Below are positions 13,041 to 20,990 of a stretch of DNA of 27,978 bases, in pieces (within the stretch, counting starts at the first letter, position 1; the number at the start of each line of letters is the position of its first letter). The notes under the pieces were generated by a model. That model made no database searches and was not told the DNA's origin. It saw nothing but the letters and a program-made list of their open reading frames with translations. A program made the translations under genes and the position numbers. This DNA comes from a virus: IMG/VR virus record IMGVR_UViG_3300010150_000112, positions 1 through 27,978 of that record; one strand, written 5' to 3'.

Positions 13041-13416
13041 TCAAGTAGGTCTAAAGTACGGATTTAGGTCAGGCTTAGAGATAGCAATATCAAAAGAGCT
13101 TGACTTAAATAAAGTTAAATACGAATTTGAAACAATTAAATTAAAATACACTGTCCCAGAAAAAGTACACACTTATACTCCTGATTTTTATTTAAAAGAA
13201 AAAGAATTTTTTATAGAGACTAAAGGCTTATTTACTTCAGCAGATAGAAAAAAGATGCGGTTCATAAAAGAACAACACCCTGAGTTAGACATAAGATTTA
13301 TCTTTAGCAACAGTAGACAAAAAATTAGTAAAAAAAGTAAAACAACATACGGAATGTGGTGTGAGAAATATGGTTTTAAATATTCTGACAAACATATTCC
13401 TAGAGAATGGTTATGA
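13009..13416 (+). CDS. Endonuclease I (Holliday junction resolvase, T7 gp3-like)
   Basis: A PD-(D/E)XK junction-resolving enzyme that in T7 degrades host DNA and resolves branched replication intermediates. Residues matching the T7 active site are visible: Glu in GFRSGLE, Asp in HTYTPDFYL, and Glu and Lys in FIETKGL. EQHPELDIRFIFSNSR and the YGMWCEKYG block also match T7 gp3 closely. From the ATG at 13009 it has 135 residues. An ATG at 12973 would add 12 more, but the conserved part begins after 13009. It overlaps the SSB gene by 32 bases and the next gene by four (ATGA). Confidence 0.92.
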   Translation: MKWHNRKLTSNQVGLKYGFRSGLEIAISKELDLNKVKYEFETIKLKYTVPEKVHTYTPDFYLKEKEFFIETKGLFTSADRKKMRFIKEQHPELDIRFIFSNSRQKISKKSKTTYGMWCEKYGFKYSDKHIPREWL

Positions 13417-13838
13417 GTAATTTGAGAACAGAAACAAAATATATAGTTATACACAGCAGTGAGTCTTCTCCAAAAGAAAACTTTGATGTGAATGACATAG
13501 ATACACAACACCGTAAAGACGGTCTATTTTCTTGTGCATTTCATAAAATAATTAAAAGAGATGGCACAGTGCAAGACGGTAGAGACATGCAAGTAGCAGG
13601 AGCTCATATCGCAGATGGTAATTTAAAACTATCTAATAAAAATTCTATCGGTATCTGCCTAGTAGGCGGAAGAACCATAGACAATCAACCTGATTGTAAC
13701 TTCACGTTCAAACAGTACACCGCTTTGGTTAAACTTATAAAAGAGTTGAAACAGAAGTACAAGGTTGATGTAGTAGGTCACAGAGATGTGGCTGACTCCG
13801 TATCTCCACACTTTGATGTATCAGAGTTGTTGAGATAG
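13413..13838 (+). CDS. T7-lysozyme (amidase) homologue with altered active site
   Basis: A 141-residue member of the N-acetylmuramoyl-L-alanine amidase family of T7 gp3.5, clear from IVIHSSE, HKIIKRDGTV, NSIGICLVGG and GHRDVA. T7 gp3.5 both cuts peptidoglycan and binds and inhibits T7 RNA polymerase. Of the T7 zinc ligands H17, H122 and C130, both His are kept (His14 and His123) but Cys is replaced by Ser131. The catalytic Tyr46 and Lys128 equivalents are Phe43 and Ser129. Amidase activity is therefore doubtful, while polymerase binding could remain. The start at 13413 makes the ATGA overlap; an ATG at 13407 is also in frame. His133 might replace the missing zinc ligand. Confidence 0.88.
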   Translation: MSNLRTETKYIVIHSSESSPKENFDVNDIDTQHRKDGLFSCAFHKIIKRDGTVQDGRDMQVAGAHIADGNLKLSNKNSIGICLVGGRTIDNQPDCNFTFKQYTALVKLIKELKQKYKVDVVGHRDVADSVSPHFDVSELLR

Positions 13839-13844
13839 TTTGTT

Positions 13845-13883
13845 AGGTGTAACAGAGAAGCGAGAGTAGATACTGTTACACCT
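13845..13883 (+). promoter_or_regulatory. Perfect 11-bp inverted repeat
   Basis: AGGTGTAACAG (13845-13855) and CTGTTACACCT (13873-13883) are exact complements across a 17-base loop. It lies between the amidase homologue and the primase-helicase. No T-run follows, so a classical terminator is unlikely. It could be an RNase III-type processing stem or an operator. The loop contains AGTAGATA, also found in promoters P2 and P5. Confidence 0.65.
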
Positions 13884-13918
13884 TACAATTAACCCAAAAC
13901 AATAAGGTAAAAAATTTT

Positions 13919-15517
13919 ATGCAAAATACAGAAAGTGAGTTTTTATATCATACGTCATGTGATAATTGCTCTTCTTCAGATGCAAATTCTGTTTACTCAG
14001 ACGGACATGCTTTCTGTTTTTCTTGCAACACAACAACCAAAGGAAACGATTTGAATAACCCAGTATCAACAGAAACCAGTAAAGAATTTATAGAAGGTAG
14101 TATTACGGAATTAACAAAACGTAAAATTAATTACAACACAGTTCAAAAATTCAATTACCAATCTGGTGCGTGGTTTGGCAGACCTTGTCAAATAGCAAAT
14201 TACTATAATAAAAATAGAGAATTAGTTGCACAAAAACTAAGATACCCTGACAAAACTTTTCAATGGTTAGGTGATTCAAGAGAAGCAGGTTTATTTGGTC
14301 AGCATTTATGGAGAGACAAGGCAAAAATGTTGATTGTCACAGAAGGCGAAATAGATGCAATGAGCATATCCGCTATTAATCAAAATAAATTTCCTGTTGT
14401 AAGTATTAAGTCAGGAGCTCAAGGAGCTAAGAGAGATATACAAAGAGAATTAGAATGGGTTGAAGGATTTGATTCTGTTTATTTTTGTTTTGACCAAGAC
14501 GAACAAGGTAAAAAAGGTGCAATAGAATGTGCAAAATTACTTACACCTAACAAAGCTAAGATATGTACGTTGCCTCTTAAAGATGCAAACGAAATGATAC
14601 TTGCAAACAAAGTAAAAGAATTAACTGATTGTATCTGGTCAAGTAAAGCATACAGACCTGATGGTATTATTTTAGGTGCTGACATTTGGAATGACATACA
14701 AACAGAAGACACGTATGTTACAGCACAATATCCATTTGAATGTTTAAATAATAAGACTCATGGATTACGTAAAGGTGAGCTTGTTACAGTTACAGCAGGT
14801 AGTGGAGTTGGTAAGTCTAGCTTTTGTAGACATGTTGCATTAAGTTTATTAGAACAAAAATATTCTGTAGGTTACATAGCATTAGAAGAGAGTGTTAAAA
14901 GAAGTGCACTTGGAATTATGGGTGTGCATTTAAAAAAGCCATTACATTTAACAAGAGAAGGAATAGATGAAAAACAATTACACACCACGTTTACCTCTAC
15001 TATTGGTAATGGTAATTTTTATTTATACAATCACTTCGGAGCAAGTGCCGCAGATAATTTACTTTCTAAAATAAGATACTTAGCAAAAGCATGTAATGTA
15101 GACTGGGTAATACTAGACCATTTACACATGGCTTTGTCTGCACTTGGAGATGAACATACAAATGATGAAAGAAAACTTATTGATTATTTTGTAAGTAAAT
15201 TAAGAACACTTGTAGAAGAGACAGGCATTGGATTAATTTTGGTTAGTCATTTACGTAGGTCAACAGAAGGTGACAAAGGTTTTGAAGATGGCAAACAAGT
15301 TACATTAAGTAGTCTTAGAGGAAGCCAGTCCATAGCTCAGCTATCTGACATGGTACTTTCCATGAGTCGTGACTTAAAAGCAGAAAACAATATTGCAAAA
15401 TTACAAATACTTAAAAATAGATTTTCTGGTGAGACAGGAAATGCTTGTAGTTTACATTATGATTTAGCAACAGGTTGTTTAGCAGAAGTTAAAACAGAGG
15501 TGTTAGATGACTTCTGA
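13919..15517 (+). CDS. Primase-helicase (T7 gp4-like)
   Basis: A 532-residue bifunctional replication protein. The N-terminal zinc-binding domain has Cys14, Cys17, Cys33 and Cys36 (CDNC...CFSC), as in full-length T7 gp4A. The TOPRIM primase fold shows VTEGEIDAMS (Glu142) and FDQDEQG (about 191-197). The hexameric helicase domain has Walker A GSGVGKS at 294-300, a Walker B-like stretch at about 397-403 (VDWVILDHLH) and an arginine-finger-like SLRGSQSIAQLSD. It should unwind DNA and make primers for the polymerase at 16008. The gene overlaps the next one by 11 bases. Confidence 0.96.
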   Translation: MQNTESEFLYHTSCDNCSSSDANSVYSDGHAFCFSCNTTTKGNDLNNPVSTETSKEFIEGSITELTKRKINYNTVQKFNYQSGAWFGRPCQIANYYNKNRELVAQKLRYPDKTFQWLGDSREAGLFGQHLWRDKAKMLIVTEGEIDAMSISAINQNKFPVVSIKSGAQGAKRDIQRELEWVEGFDSVYFCFDQDEQGKKGAIECAKLLTPNKAKICTLPLKDANEMILANKVKELTDCIWSSKAYRPDGIILGADIWNDIQTEDTYVTAQYPFECLNNKTHGLRKGELVTVTAGSGVGKSSFCRHVALSLLEQKYSVGYIALEESVKRSALGIMGVHLKKPLHLTREGIDEKQLHTTFTSTIGNGNFYLYNHFGASAADNLLSKIRYLAKACNVDWVILDHLHMALSALGDEHTNDERKLIDYFVSKLRTLVEETGIGLILVSHLRRSTEGDKGFEDGKQVTLSSLRGSQSIAQLSDMVLSMSRDLKAENNIAKLQILKNRFSGETGNACSLHYDLATGCLAEVKTEVLDDF

Positions 15518-15725
15518 TGAGATAAAACTAAAAAAGAAAATGATGAGTTGGACTATGTATGTCATGGAAGCAGTCAGTAGAGCAAAGAAAACAAAACAGA
15601 CTGTAACTTTACATGTTGGCAAAGAAAGTTCAGCTATGTTATTACAAGATGCGTTATTGTCATTAGCTTTTAATGGTGAAGATGCGGCTTGGAATGTTCA
15701 AATAGAATCACACACATTACATTAA
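15507..15725 (+). CDS. 72-residue hypothetical protein in replication block
   Basis: A small soluble protein (MTSDEIKLKKKMMSWTMYVM...) beginning inside the end of the primase-helicase gene, so probably coupled to it. It has an amphipathic N-terminal helix, a short beta stretch (TVTLHVGKESSAMLL) and a C-terminal NVQIESHTLH. No known motif is seen. Its place between helicase and polymerase suggests a replication accessory role, by context only. One base separates it from the next gene. Confidence 0.65.
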   Translation: MTSDEIKLKKKMMSWTMYVMEAVSRAKKTKQTVTLHVGKESSAMLLQDALLSLAFNGEDAAWNVQIESHTLH

Positions 15726-15726
15726 C

Positions 15727-16011
15727 ATGAAACCATTACCACAAGTTACAAAGAAAATACTTAAAGCAGACTATGTGCAATTAACATGGAGTGATATAAA
15801 CTCTGACAGCTCATGGAAAAATTTAAAGGACGCTATGAAAAGTACACCAACAATTTGTATATCAACAGGTTGGCTAATTAAAAAAGATTTAAACGTGCAT
15901 ATTATAGTTGCTGATGTAAATTTTGAAGATGATGGTTCTTTAGGAGATGTTGGTAACATAACCACAATACCATCAAGCAACATATTAAAAATAAAGAAGA
16001 TTATATTATGA
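15727..16011 (+). CDS. 94-residue hypothetical protein in replication block
   Basis: A protein (MKPLPQVTKKILKADYVQLT...) rich in beta-forming residues, with the pattern TICISTGWLIKKDLNVHIIV then ADVNFEDDGSLGDVGNITTI and a final IPSSNILKIKKIIL. The last part reads like a short barrel domain giving a constant readout of 'IPSSNI' type, seen in small phage proteins of unknown function. It ends inside the start of the DNA polymerase gene (ATGA). The role is unknown. Confidence 0.65.
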   Translation: MKPLPQVTKKILKADYVQLTWSDINSDSSWKNLKDAMKSTPTICISTGWLIKKDLNVHIIVADVNFEDDGSLGDVGNITTIPSSNILKIKKIIL

Positions 16012-17705
16012 GATATTGTTTTGACATAGAAACAGATGGATTTTTAGATACAGCAACTAAAGTGCATTGTATTATATTAAAAAATATAGATACAAATGAA
16101 ATACTACATCTTAACAACGCACAAGCTGTAAAGAAATTAGAAGAAGCAGAATTAATTATTGGTCACAACATCATTAAGTTTGACATACCAGTTCTTAAAA
16201 AGTTTTATAATTTAAAATCAAAAGCAAAAGTTTTTGATACTATAGTAGCAACAAGATTGTTATTCCCTGATATTAAAGACCAAGATTTTAAACATAAGAA
16301 TTTTCCAAAAGACTGTATTGGCAGACACAGCTTAAAAGCGTGGGGTAACAGGGTGGGCGAATATAAAGAACAGTTTGATACAGATTGGAAAGAATTTAGT
16401 GTGGGTATGCTAGAATATTGTATTCAAGATGTTCATGTTACTCACACTTTATTCAATGTTATTGAGAAAAAACAATACTCACAACAAGCAATGGATTTAG
16501 AACACAATGTTGCAGAGATTATATTTCAACAAGAACAATATGGTTTTACTTTTAATAAAGAGAAAGCCCAACAGTTATATACAAAGTTAAACAGTAGAAG
16601 ATTAGAGCTAGAAGAACAATTACAAAAAATCTTTTTACCTATTACTGAGCACAGAGTTTCAGAAAAAACAGGTAAACAATTAAAAGATAGAGTAACTGTA
16701 TTTAATCCTAGTTCACGTCATCACATAGCACAAAGATTAAAAGACAAGTATGGTTGGGAAGCCAAAGAATTTACTAATGATGGTAAACCAAAACTAGATG
16801 ATACTGTATTGAGTAAATTGGAATATCCTGAAGCAAAAATTTTATGCGAACATTTTTTATTAGATAAAAGAATTGCACAATTAGCTACAGGTACACAAGC
16901 ATGGTTAAAACATGAGAAGAATAATAAAATACATGGCACTTGTAATACTAATTCTACGGTAACTGCTAGAGCGAGTCACTCGTTTCCAAACCTAGCACAA
17001 ATTCCAAGTGTGTCTGTACCTTTTGGTAAAGAATGTAGAAGTTTATTTACTGTACCTACTGGTAAAAAATTAGTTGGTATAGATATATCAGGATTAGAAG
17101 TTAGAATGTTAGCTCACTTTATGTCTAAGTATGACAATGGAGATTATTCTAAAGTTGTATTAGAAGGTGACATACATACAGAGACACAAAATCTTGCAGG
17201 TTTAGACTCAAGAGATTTAGCAAAAAGATTTTACTATTGCTTTTTATATGGTGGTGGTGTCAAACGAATAGCTGAAGTAACTGGTAAAAAAGTTGGTGAA
17301 GCATCTAAGATTAAAAAAAGATTCTTAAATAATTTACCTGCTCTTAGTAAACTTATAGAGCAAGTACAATTAGCATCAGAGCGTGGTCACTTACTTGGTC
17401 TTGATAAAAGACAGATAAAAGTAAGGTCAGCCCATGCCGCACTTAATACACTTTTACAGAGCTCAGGAGCTTTAGTGTGTAAACAGTGGTTAGTTGAGTT
17501 TAATAAATTAGTTAAGGATATTCCTGAAACTCAGCAGGTTGTCTGGGTGCATGACGAAATACAAGTTGAGTGTCTTGAAAAAGATGCAGAGACTATTGGT
17601 AAGTTAGCCGTTGAAGCAATACAAAAAACAGGTGAACACTTCCAATTAAGATTACCATTAACAGGCGAATATAAAATAGGAGATGATTGGAGTGGAACAC
17701 ATTAA
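16008..17705 (+). CDS. Family A DNA polymerase (T7 gp5-like), compact form
   Basis: A 565-residue replicative polymerase (T7: 704). The 3'-5' exonuclease is intact: FDIETDG (Asp6, Glu8), IIGHNIIKFDIPVL, and YCIQD (Asp141). The polymerase domain has motif A GIDISGLEVR (Asp359), motif B RDLAKRFYYCFLYGGG (Arg402, Lys406, Tyr410) and motif C WVHDEIQVE (Asp516). The residue matching T7 Tyr526 and E. coli Phe762 is Tyr410. In the thumb, the segment where T7 carries its thioredoxin-binding insertion is reduced to a short link (PITEHRVSEKTGKQLKDRV) before VFNPSSRHHI. Processivity must therefore be achieved differently. Confidence 0.96.
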   Translation: MRYCFDIETDGFLDTATKVHCIILKNIDTNEILHLNNAQAVKKLEEAELIIGHNIIKFDIPVLKKFYNLKSKAKVFDTIVATRLLFPDIKDQDFKHKNFPKDCIGRHSLKAWGNRVGEYKEQFDTDWKEFSVGMLEYCIQDVHVTHTLFNVIEKKQYSQQAMDLEHNVAEIIFQQEQYGFTFNKEKAQQLYTKLNSRRLELEEQLQKIFLPITEHRVSEKTGKQLKDRVTVFNPSSRHHIAQRLKDKYGWEAKEFTNDGKPKLDDTVLSKLEYPEAKILCEHFLLDKRIAQLATGTQAWLKHEKNNKIHGTCNTNSTVTARASHSFPNLAQIPSVSVPFGKECRSLFTVPTGKKLVGIDISGLEVRMLAHFMSKYDNGDYSKVVLEGDIHTETQNLAGLDSRDLAKRFYYCFLYGGGVKRIAEVTGKKVGEASKIKKRFLNNLPALSKLIEQVQLASERGHLLGLDKRQIKVRSAHAALNTLLQSSGALVCKQWLVEFNKLVKDIPETQQVVWVHDEIQVECLEKDAETIGKLAVEAIQKTGEHFQLRLPLTGEYKIGDDWSGTH

Positions 17706-18103
17706 TGAAAAATAATAAATTTGATATAGATTTAAAGTACGGTCAAGATAGAGAAAACAGAATAGAAAAAATACTTAAAGAAGGTAAACTAGAAGTTAAG
17801 ACTGAGAGAGACTGGTGGTTTAAGAGTGGTAACATTGCAATAGAAATAGAATGTAATGGTAAACCTTCAGGAGTTATGGCAACTAAGTCTGACTACTGGG
17901 TTCATATATTAGCTGATGGAGACAATGATTATTGTAGACTAATATTTGATACACGTACTGTTAAAAAACTTGCTAGAAAATATATTAGTAAAATTAAAAA
18001 TGTTGGTGATGGGTTTAGAAGTAAATGTGTAATGATACCTTTAGCTGAAATATTCTTAGCAAAAAATTTAGATGCAAATAAAACAAAAGGAAATAGTAAA
18101 TGA
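17705..18103 (+). CDS. PD-(D/E)XK-like putative nuclease
   Basis: A 132-residue protein beginning in the DNA polymerase stop (TAATG); an upstream in-frame ATG at 17687 would add six residues. It contains KYGQDRENRIEKIL, then KLEVKTERDWWFKSGNIAIE, and KPSGVMATKSDYWVHIL. The Glu30-Val-Lys32 core with nearby acids (Glu17, Glu47) fits the PD-(D/E)XK fold, and I associate this pattern with phage genomes, usually as an unnamed nuclease-like family. It lies between polymerase and exonuclease and overlaps the latter by four bases, suggesting DNA processing or degradation. No activity is proven. Confidence 0.65.
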   Translation: MKNNKFDIDLKYGQDRENRIEKILKEGKLEVKTERDWWFKSGNIAIEIECNGKPSGVMATKSDYWVHILADGDNDYCRLIFDTRTVKKLARKYISKIKNVGDGFRSKCVMIPLAEIFLAKNLDANKTKGNSK

Positions 18104-18864
18104 GTGATAAATACAAAAAGAAAAGAGTGTTACTAATTGATGGTGACATATTGTTATATAAGATTGCTCTTAACAATGAAATAGATACACACTGGGGTGA
18201 TGGTCTATGGACATTACATTGTGATGAGAAAGTATGTAAAGCAGATGTAGATGCAGTAATAGATGACTTAGGTTCTAGTCTATCAGCAGATGATTATGTT
18301 GTTACATTAACAGATGCTAACAATTTTAGAAAAGATGTCTTACCTTCTTACAAAAGTAATAGAAGAGAGAAGCGTAAACCTATGGTGTTAAAAGCATTGC
18401 GTGAATATGTAATGGAAAAACACAATGGTGTGTCTTGGAAAAACTTAGAAGCTGATGATGTCATGGGTATCATGGCAACTGAACCTTCTTTAAATGAAGA
18501 AAGAATTGTTGTCAGTATAGATAAAGATTTACGAACAGTACCATGTAACTTATCTCAAGATGGACAAACAATAGAGCAGATACCTCAACGATTAGCTGAC
18601 TATCAATTTATGATACAGACTTTGACAGGAGATAAAGTTGACGGATATGATGGCATAGATGGTGTCGGAGTTGTTACTGCTAATAAACTAATACAAAAAT
18701 ACACTAATGTTAAGTTAAAAGATTTGTGGAAAGTAGTTAAAGGTATCTACAAAGACAAAGGTTACTCAGCTAAAGAAGCATTAGCTCAAGCTAGAGTGGC
18801 ACACATACTTAGACATGGTGAATACAATAAGAAAACAGGGAAGGTTAAATTATGGACAATATAA
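18100..18864 (+). CDS. 5'-3' exonuclease (T7 gp6-like, FEN family)
   Basis: A 254-residue exonuclease that in T7 removes RNA primers and degrades host DNA. Visible active-site groups are LLIDGDILLYK (Asp14, Asp16), NLEADDVMGI (Glu117, Asp119, Asp120) and SIDKDLRTV (Asp141, Asp143). They are followed by the helix-turn-helix H3TH region TGDKVDGYDGIDGVGVVTAN at about 176-195. VLPSYKSNRREKRKP corresponds to the clamp region. The gene overlaps its neighbours on both sides (four and 13 bases). The length and all motifs indicate an intact enzyme. Confidence 0.93.
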   Translation: MSDKYKKKRVLLIDGDILLYKIALNNEIDTHWGDGLWTLHCDEKVCKADVDAVIDDLGSSLSADDYVVTLTDANNFRKDVLPSYKSNRREKRKPMVLKALREYVMEKHNGVSWKNLEADDVMGIMATEPSLNEERIVVSIDKDLRTVPCNLSQDGQTIEQIPQRLADYQFMIQTLTGDKVDGYDGIDGVGVVTANKLIQKYTNVKLKDLWKVVKGIYKDKGYSAKEALAQARVAHILRHGEYNKKTGKVKLWTI

Positions 18865-19076
18865 AAAACCCACCTCACTATGCAAACTCAGAGATAGAAC
18901 CTATTGATTATATTATAAAAAATAAGTTAACTTACTGTGAAGGTAATGTAGTAAAATATATTACACGTTGGCGTAAGAAGGGTGGCATAGAAGATTTAAA
19001 AAAAGCAAAACAGTACATTGATATTATTATAGAAAAAGAAGGTGTACCTACTGTAACAGAAAGTAAAGATGATTAA
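18852..19076 (+). CDS. DUF3310 protein (T7 gp1.7-related)
   Basis: A 74-residue protein with the full DUF3310 signature: NPPHYANSEIEPIDYI, then YCEGNVVKYITRWRKKGGIE and DLKKAKQYIDIII. In T7 a domain of this kind occurs in gp1.7, a nucleotide kinase that makes the phage sensitive to dideoxythymidine. This protein consists of little more than that domain. Standing between the exonuclease and the ribonucleotide reductase genes, a role in nucleotide supply is plausible. It overlaps the exonuclease by 13 bases and nrdA by eight. Confidence 0.88.
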   Translation: MDNIKNPPHYANSEIEPIDYIIKNKLTYCEGNVVKYITRWRKKGGIEDLKKAKQYIDIIIEKEGVPTVTESKDD

Positions 19077-20823
19077 TTACGAAAGAGATGAACTACTTAC
19101 TGACTTTGGTAAGACAACTTTAAAAGATAGGTATTTATTACCTGAAGAAGAATCACCGCAAGATGGATTTATGAGAGCGGCTAAAGCATTTTCTGACAAT
19201 GATGAAATGGCAGACCGTATATATAACTATGCTTCTAAACTTTGGTTTATGTTTTCTACACCTATTTTATCTAACGGTGGTACAAAAAGAGGTATGCCTA
19301 TCTCATGTTTTTTAAATTATGTTGGTGATAGTAGAGAAGGATTAACAGGACACTACACAGAAAATGCTTGGTTAGCTTCTGTTGGTGGTGGTATCGGCGG
19401 TTACTGGGGTGATGTTAGAAGTGATGGCACTGCTACATCAGGTGGTAGTCAATCATCAGGTTCAATACCTTTTCTTCACGTAGTAGACTCAGAAGTATTA
19501 GCTTTTTCACAAGGCAAAACAAGACGTGGTAGTTATGCCGCTTACATGGATATATCACACCCAGAAATTATAGAATTTATGGAGATGCGTAAACCTAGTG
19601 GTGGTGATGTTCATAGGAAATGTTTAAACTTACATCATGGTGTAAACTTATCTAATGAATTTATGCAATTAATAGACCATTGTGTTAAAGAACCTACTTA
19701 TGATGACAGTTGGAATCTTGTAGACCCACATACAAAAAAAGTAGTACGTACTGTATCAGCTAGAGAATTGTGGCAAAAGATATTAGAGACAAGAGTTGCT
19801 ACTGGTGAGCCTTATGTTTCATTTATAGATACTGTTAATGAATCATTGCCTGAACCTCAAAAGAAATTAGGACTAAGAGTTAATCATTCTAATTTATGTA
19901 CTGAAATAACTTTACCTACTAATGAAAATAGAACAGCAGTGTGTTGTTTGTCTTCTGTAAATTTAGAAAAGTATGACGAATGGAAAAATGATACATTGTT
20001 TGTACCTGACTTAATTAGATTTTTAGATAATGTCTTACAACATTTTATTGACAATGCACCTGACGAATTATTTAGAGCTAGATTTAGTGCGGCAAGTGAA
20101 AGAAGTTTAGGTTTAGGAGCTATGGGTTTTCATGCTTACTTACAATCTAAAGGAATACCTTTTGAGTCTGCTTTAGCTAAGTCATTAAATTTAAAAATAT
20201 TTAAAAAGATAAAAGAACAAGCTGTAGAAGAATCTAAAAGATTAGCAATTAAAAGAGGTGAAGCACCAGACATGGAAAATACTGGTATGCGTAATGCACA
20301 TTTACTAGCTATTGCACCTAATGCTTCTTCATCTATTATTTGTGGTACAACATCACCATCAATAGAACCATACAGAGCTAATGCTTATGTTCAAAAAACT
20401 ATGTCAGGTTCTTTTTTAGTTAAGAATAAATACTTAGAAAAATTATTAGAAAAAAAGGAGATAAATAATGATAAGACTTGGACTTCAATACTTGCGAATA
20501 GAGGCTCAGTGCTTCATATTAAAGAGCTATCTGATTATGAAAAAGATACGTTTAAAACTGCGATTGAAATTAACCAACAATGGGTAATAGAACATGCCGC
20601 AGATAGACAACAATATATTTGTCAAGGACAATCAGTTAATGTGTTTGTCCCTGCTGATGTAAACATTAAAGAGTTACATGACATACACATGTTAGCTTGG
20701 AAGAAAAAATTAAAGACACTTTATTACTGTCGTTCAGAAGCAATTAAACGTGCAGAATTAGTATCTAAAAAAATAGAAAGAACAATCATACCAGAAGCAG
20801 ATTGTTTAGCATGTGAGGGATAA
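19069..20823 (+). CDS. nrdA: Ribonucleotide reductase class I, large subunit
   Basis: The catalytic alpha chain that reduces ribonucleotides to deoxyribonucleotides for phage replication. It has 584 residues (E. coli NrdA: 761) and starts directly in the catalytic barrel, so the N-terminal ATP-cone that gives dATP feedback inhibition is absent. Key residues: Cys80 (MPISCFLN) and Cys292 (AVCCLSS) as the redox pair, Asn275-Cys277-Glu279 (SNLCTEI) at the active site, Tyr552-Tyr553 (TLYYCRSE) for radical transfer, and the C-terminal swinging pair Cys579/Cys582 (CLACEG). The enzyme appears complete. Two small genes separate it from nrdB. Confidence 0.96.
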   Translation: MINYERDELLTDFGKTTLKDRYLLPEEESPQDGFMRAAKAFSDNDEMADRIYNYASKLWFMFSTPILSNGGTKRGMPISCFLNYVGDSREGLTGHYTENAWLASVGGGIGGYWGDVRSDGTATSGGSQSSGSIPFLHVVDSEVLAFSQGKTRRGSYAAYMDISHPEIIEFMEMRKPSGGDVHRKCLNLHHGVNLSNEFMQLIDHCVKEPTYDDSWNLVDPHTKKVVRTVSARELWQKILETRVATGEPYVSFIDTVNESLPEPQKKLGLRVNHSNLCTEITLPTNENRTAVCCLSSVNLEKYDEWKNDTLFVPDLIRFLDNVLQHFIDNAPDELFRARFSAASERSLGLGAMGFHAYLQSKGIPFESALAKSLNLKIFKKIKEQAVEESKRLAIKRGEAPDMENTGMRNAHLLAIAPNASSSIICGTTSPSIEPYRANAYVQKTMSGSFLVKNKYLEKLLEKKEINNDKTWTSILANRGSVLHIKELSDYEKDTFKTAIEINQQWVIEHAADRQQYICQGQSVNVFVPADVNIKELHDIHMLAWKKKLKTLYYCRSEAIKRAELVSKKIERTIIPEADCLACEG

Positions 20824-20990
20824 TGACGGATAGTAGTATATTTGATGGTATGGATAAACCAAGACGTAAACGTAGGAAAAGAAAACCACCTAAACAAACT
20901 GTTTTATGGACTGTATATCATACTATTTTAGCAATAGAATTATTAATAATAATTATAATAGAAGGGATAGAATTGATTTATGGGCTTTAA
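20823..20990 (+). CDS. 55-residue single-span membrane protein between nrdA and nrdB
   Basis: A short protein starting in the nrdA stop (TAATG). The N-terminus contains a dense positive cluster (KPRRKRRKRKPPK, residues 12-24) followed by one hydrophobic segment at about 27-47 (VLWTVYHTILAIELLIIIII) and a short end EGIELIYGL. By the positive-inside rule the basic part would be cytoplasmic. It overlaps the next gene by 11 bases. It could be a membrane tether, a holin-like peptide or a superinfection factor; none of these is supported beyond topology. Confidence 0.65.
   Translation: MTDSSIFDGMDKPRRKRRKRKPPKQTVLWTVYHTILAIELLIIIIIEGIELIYGL

Noticed and set aside
13058-13080. Sixth copy of the promoter motif (TAAAGTACGGATTTAGG)
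   Set aside because: It lacks the CCC block and lies inside the endonuclease gene, so it does not fit the pattern of the other five.
13190-13511. Minus-strand 107-codon frame across endonuclease I and the amidase homologue
   Set aside because: It is antisense to two well-supported genes, is rich in Phe, Leu and Cys as expected for antisense of AT-rich DNA, and has no start signal.
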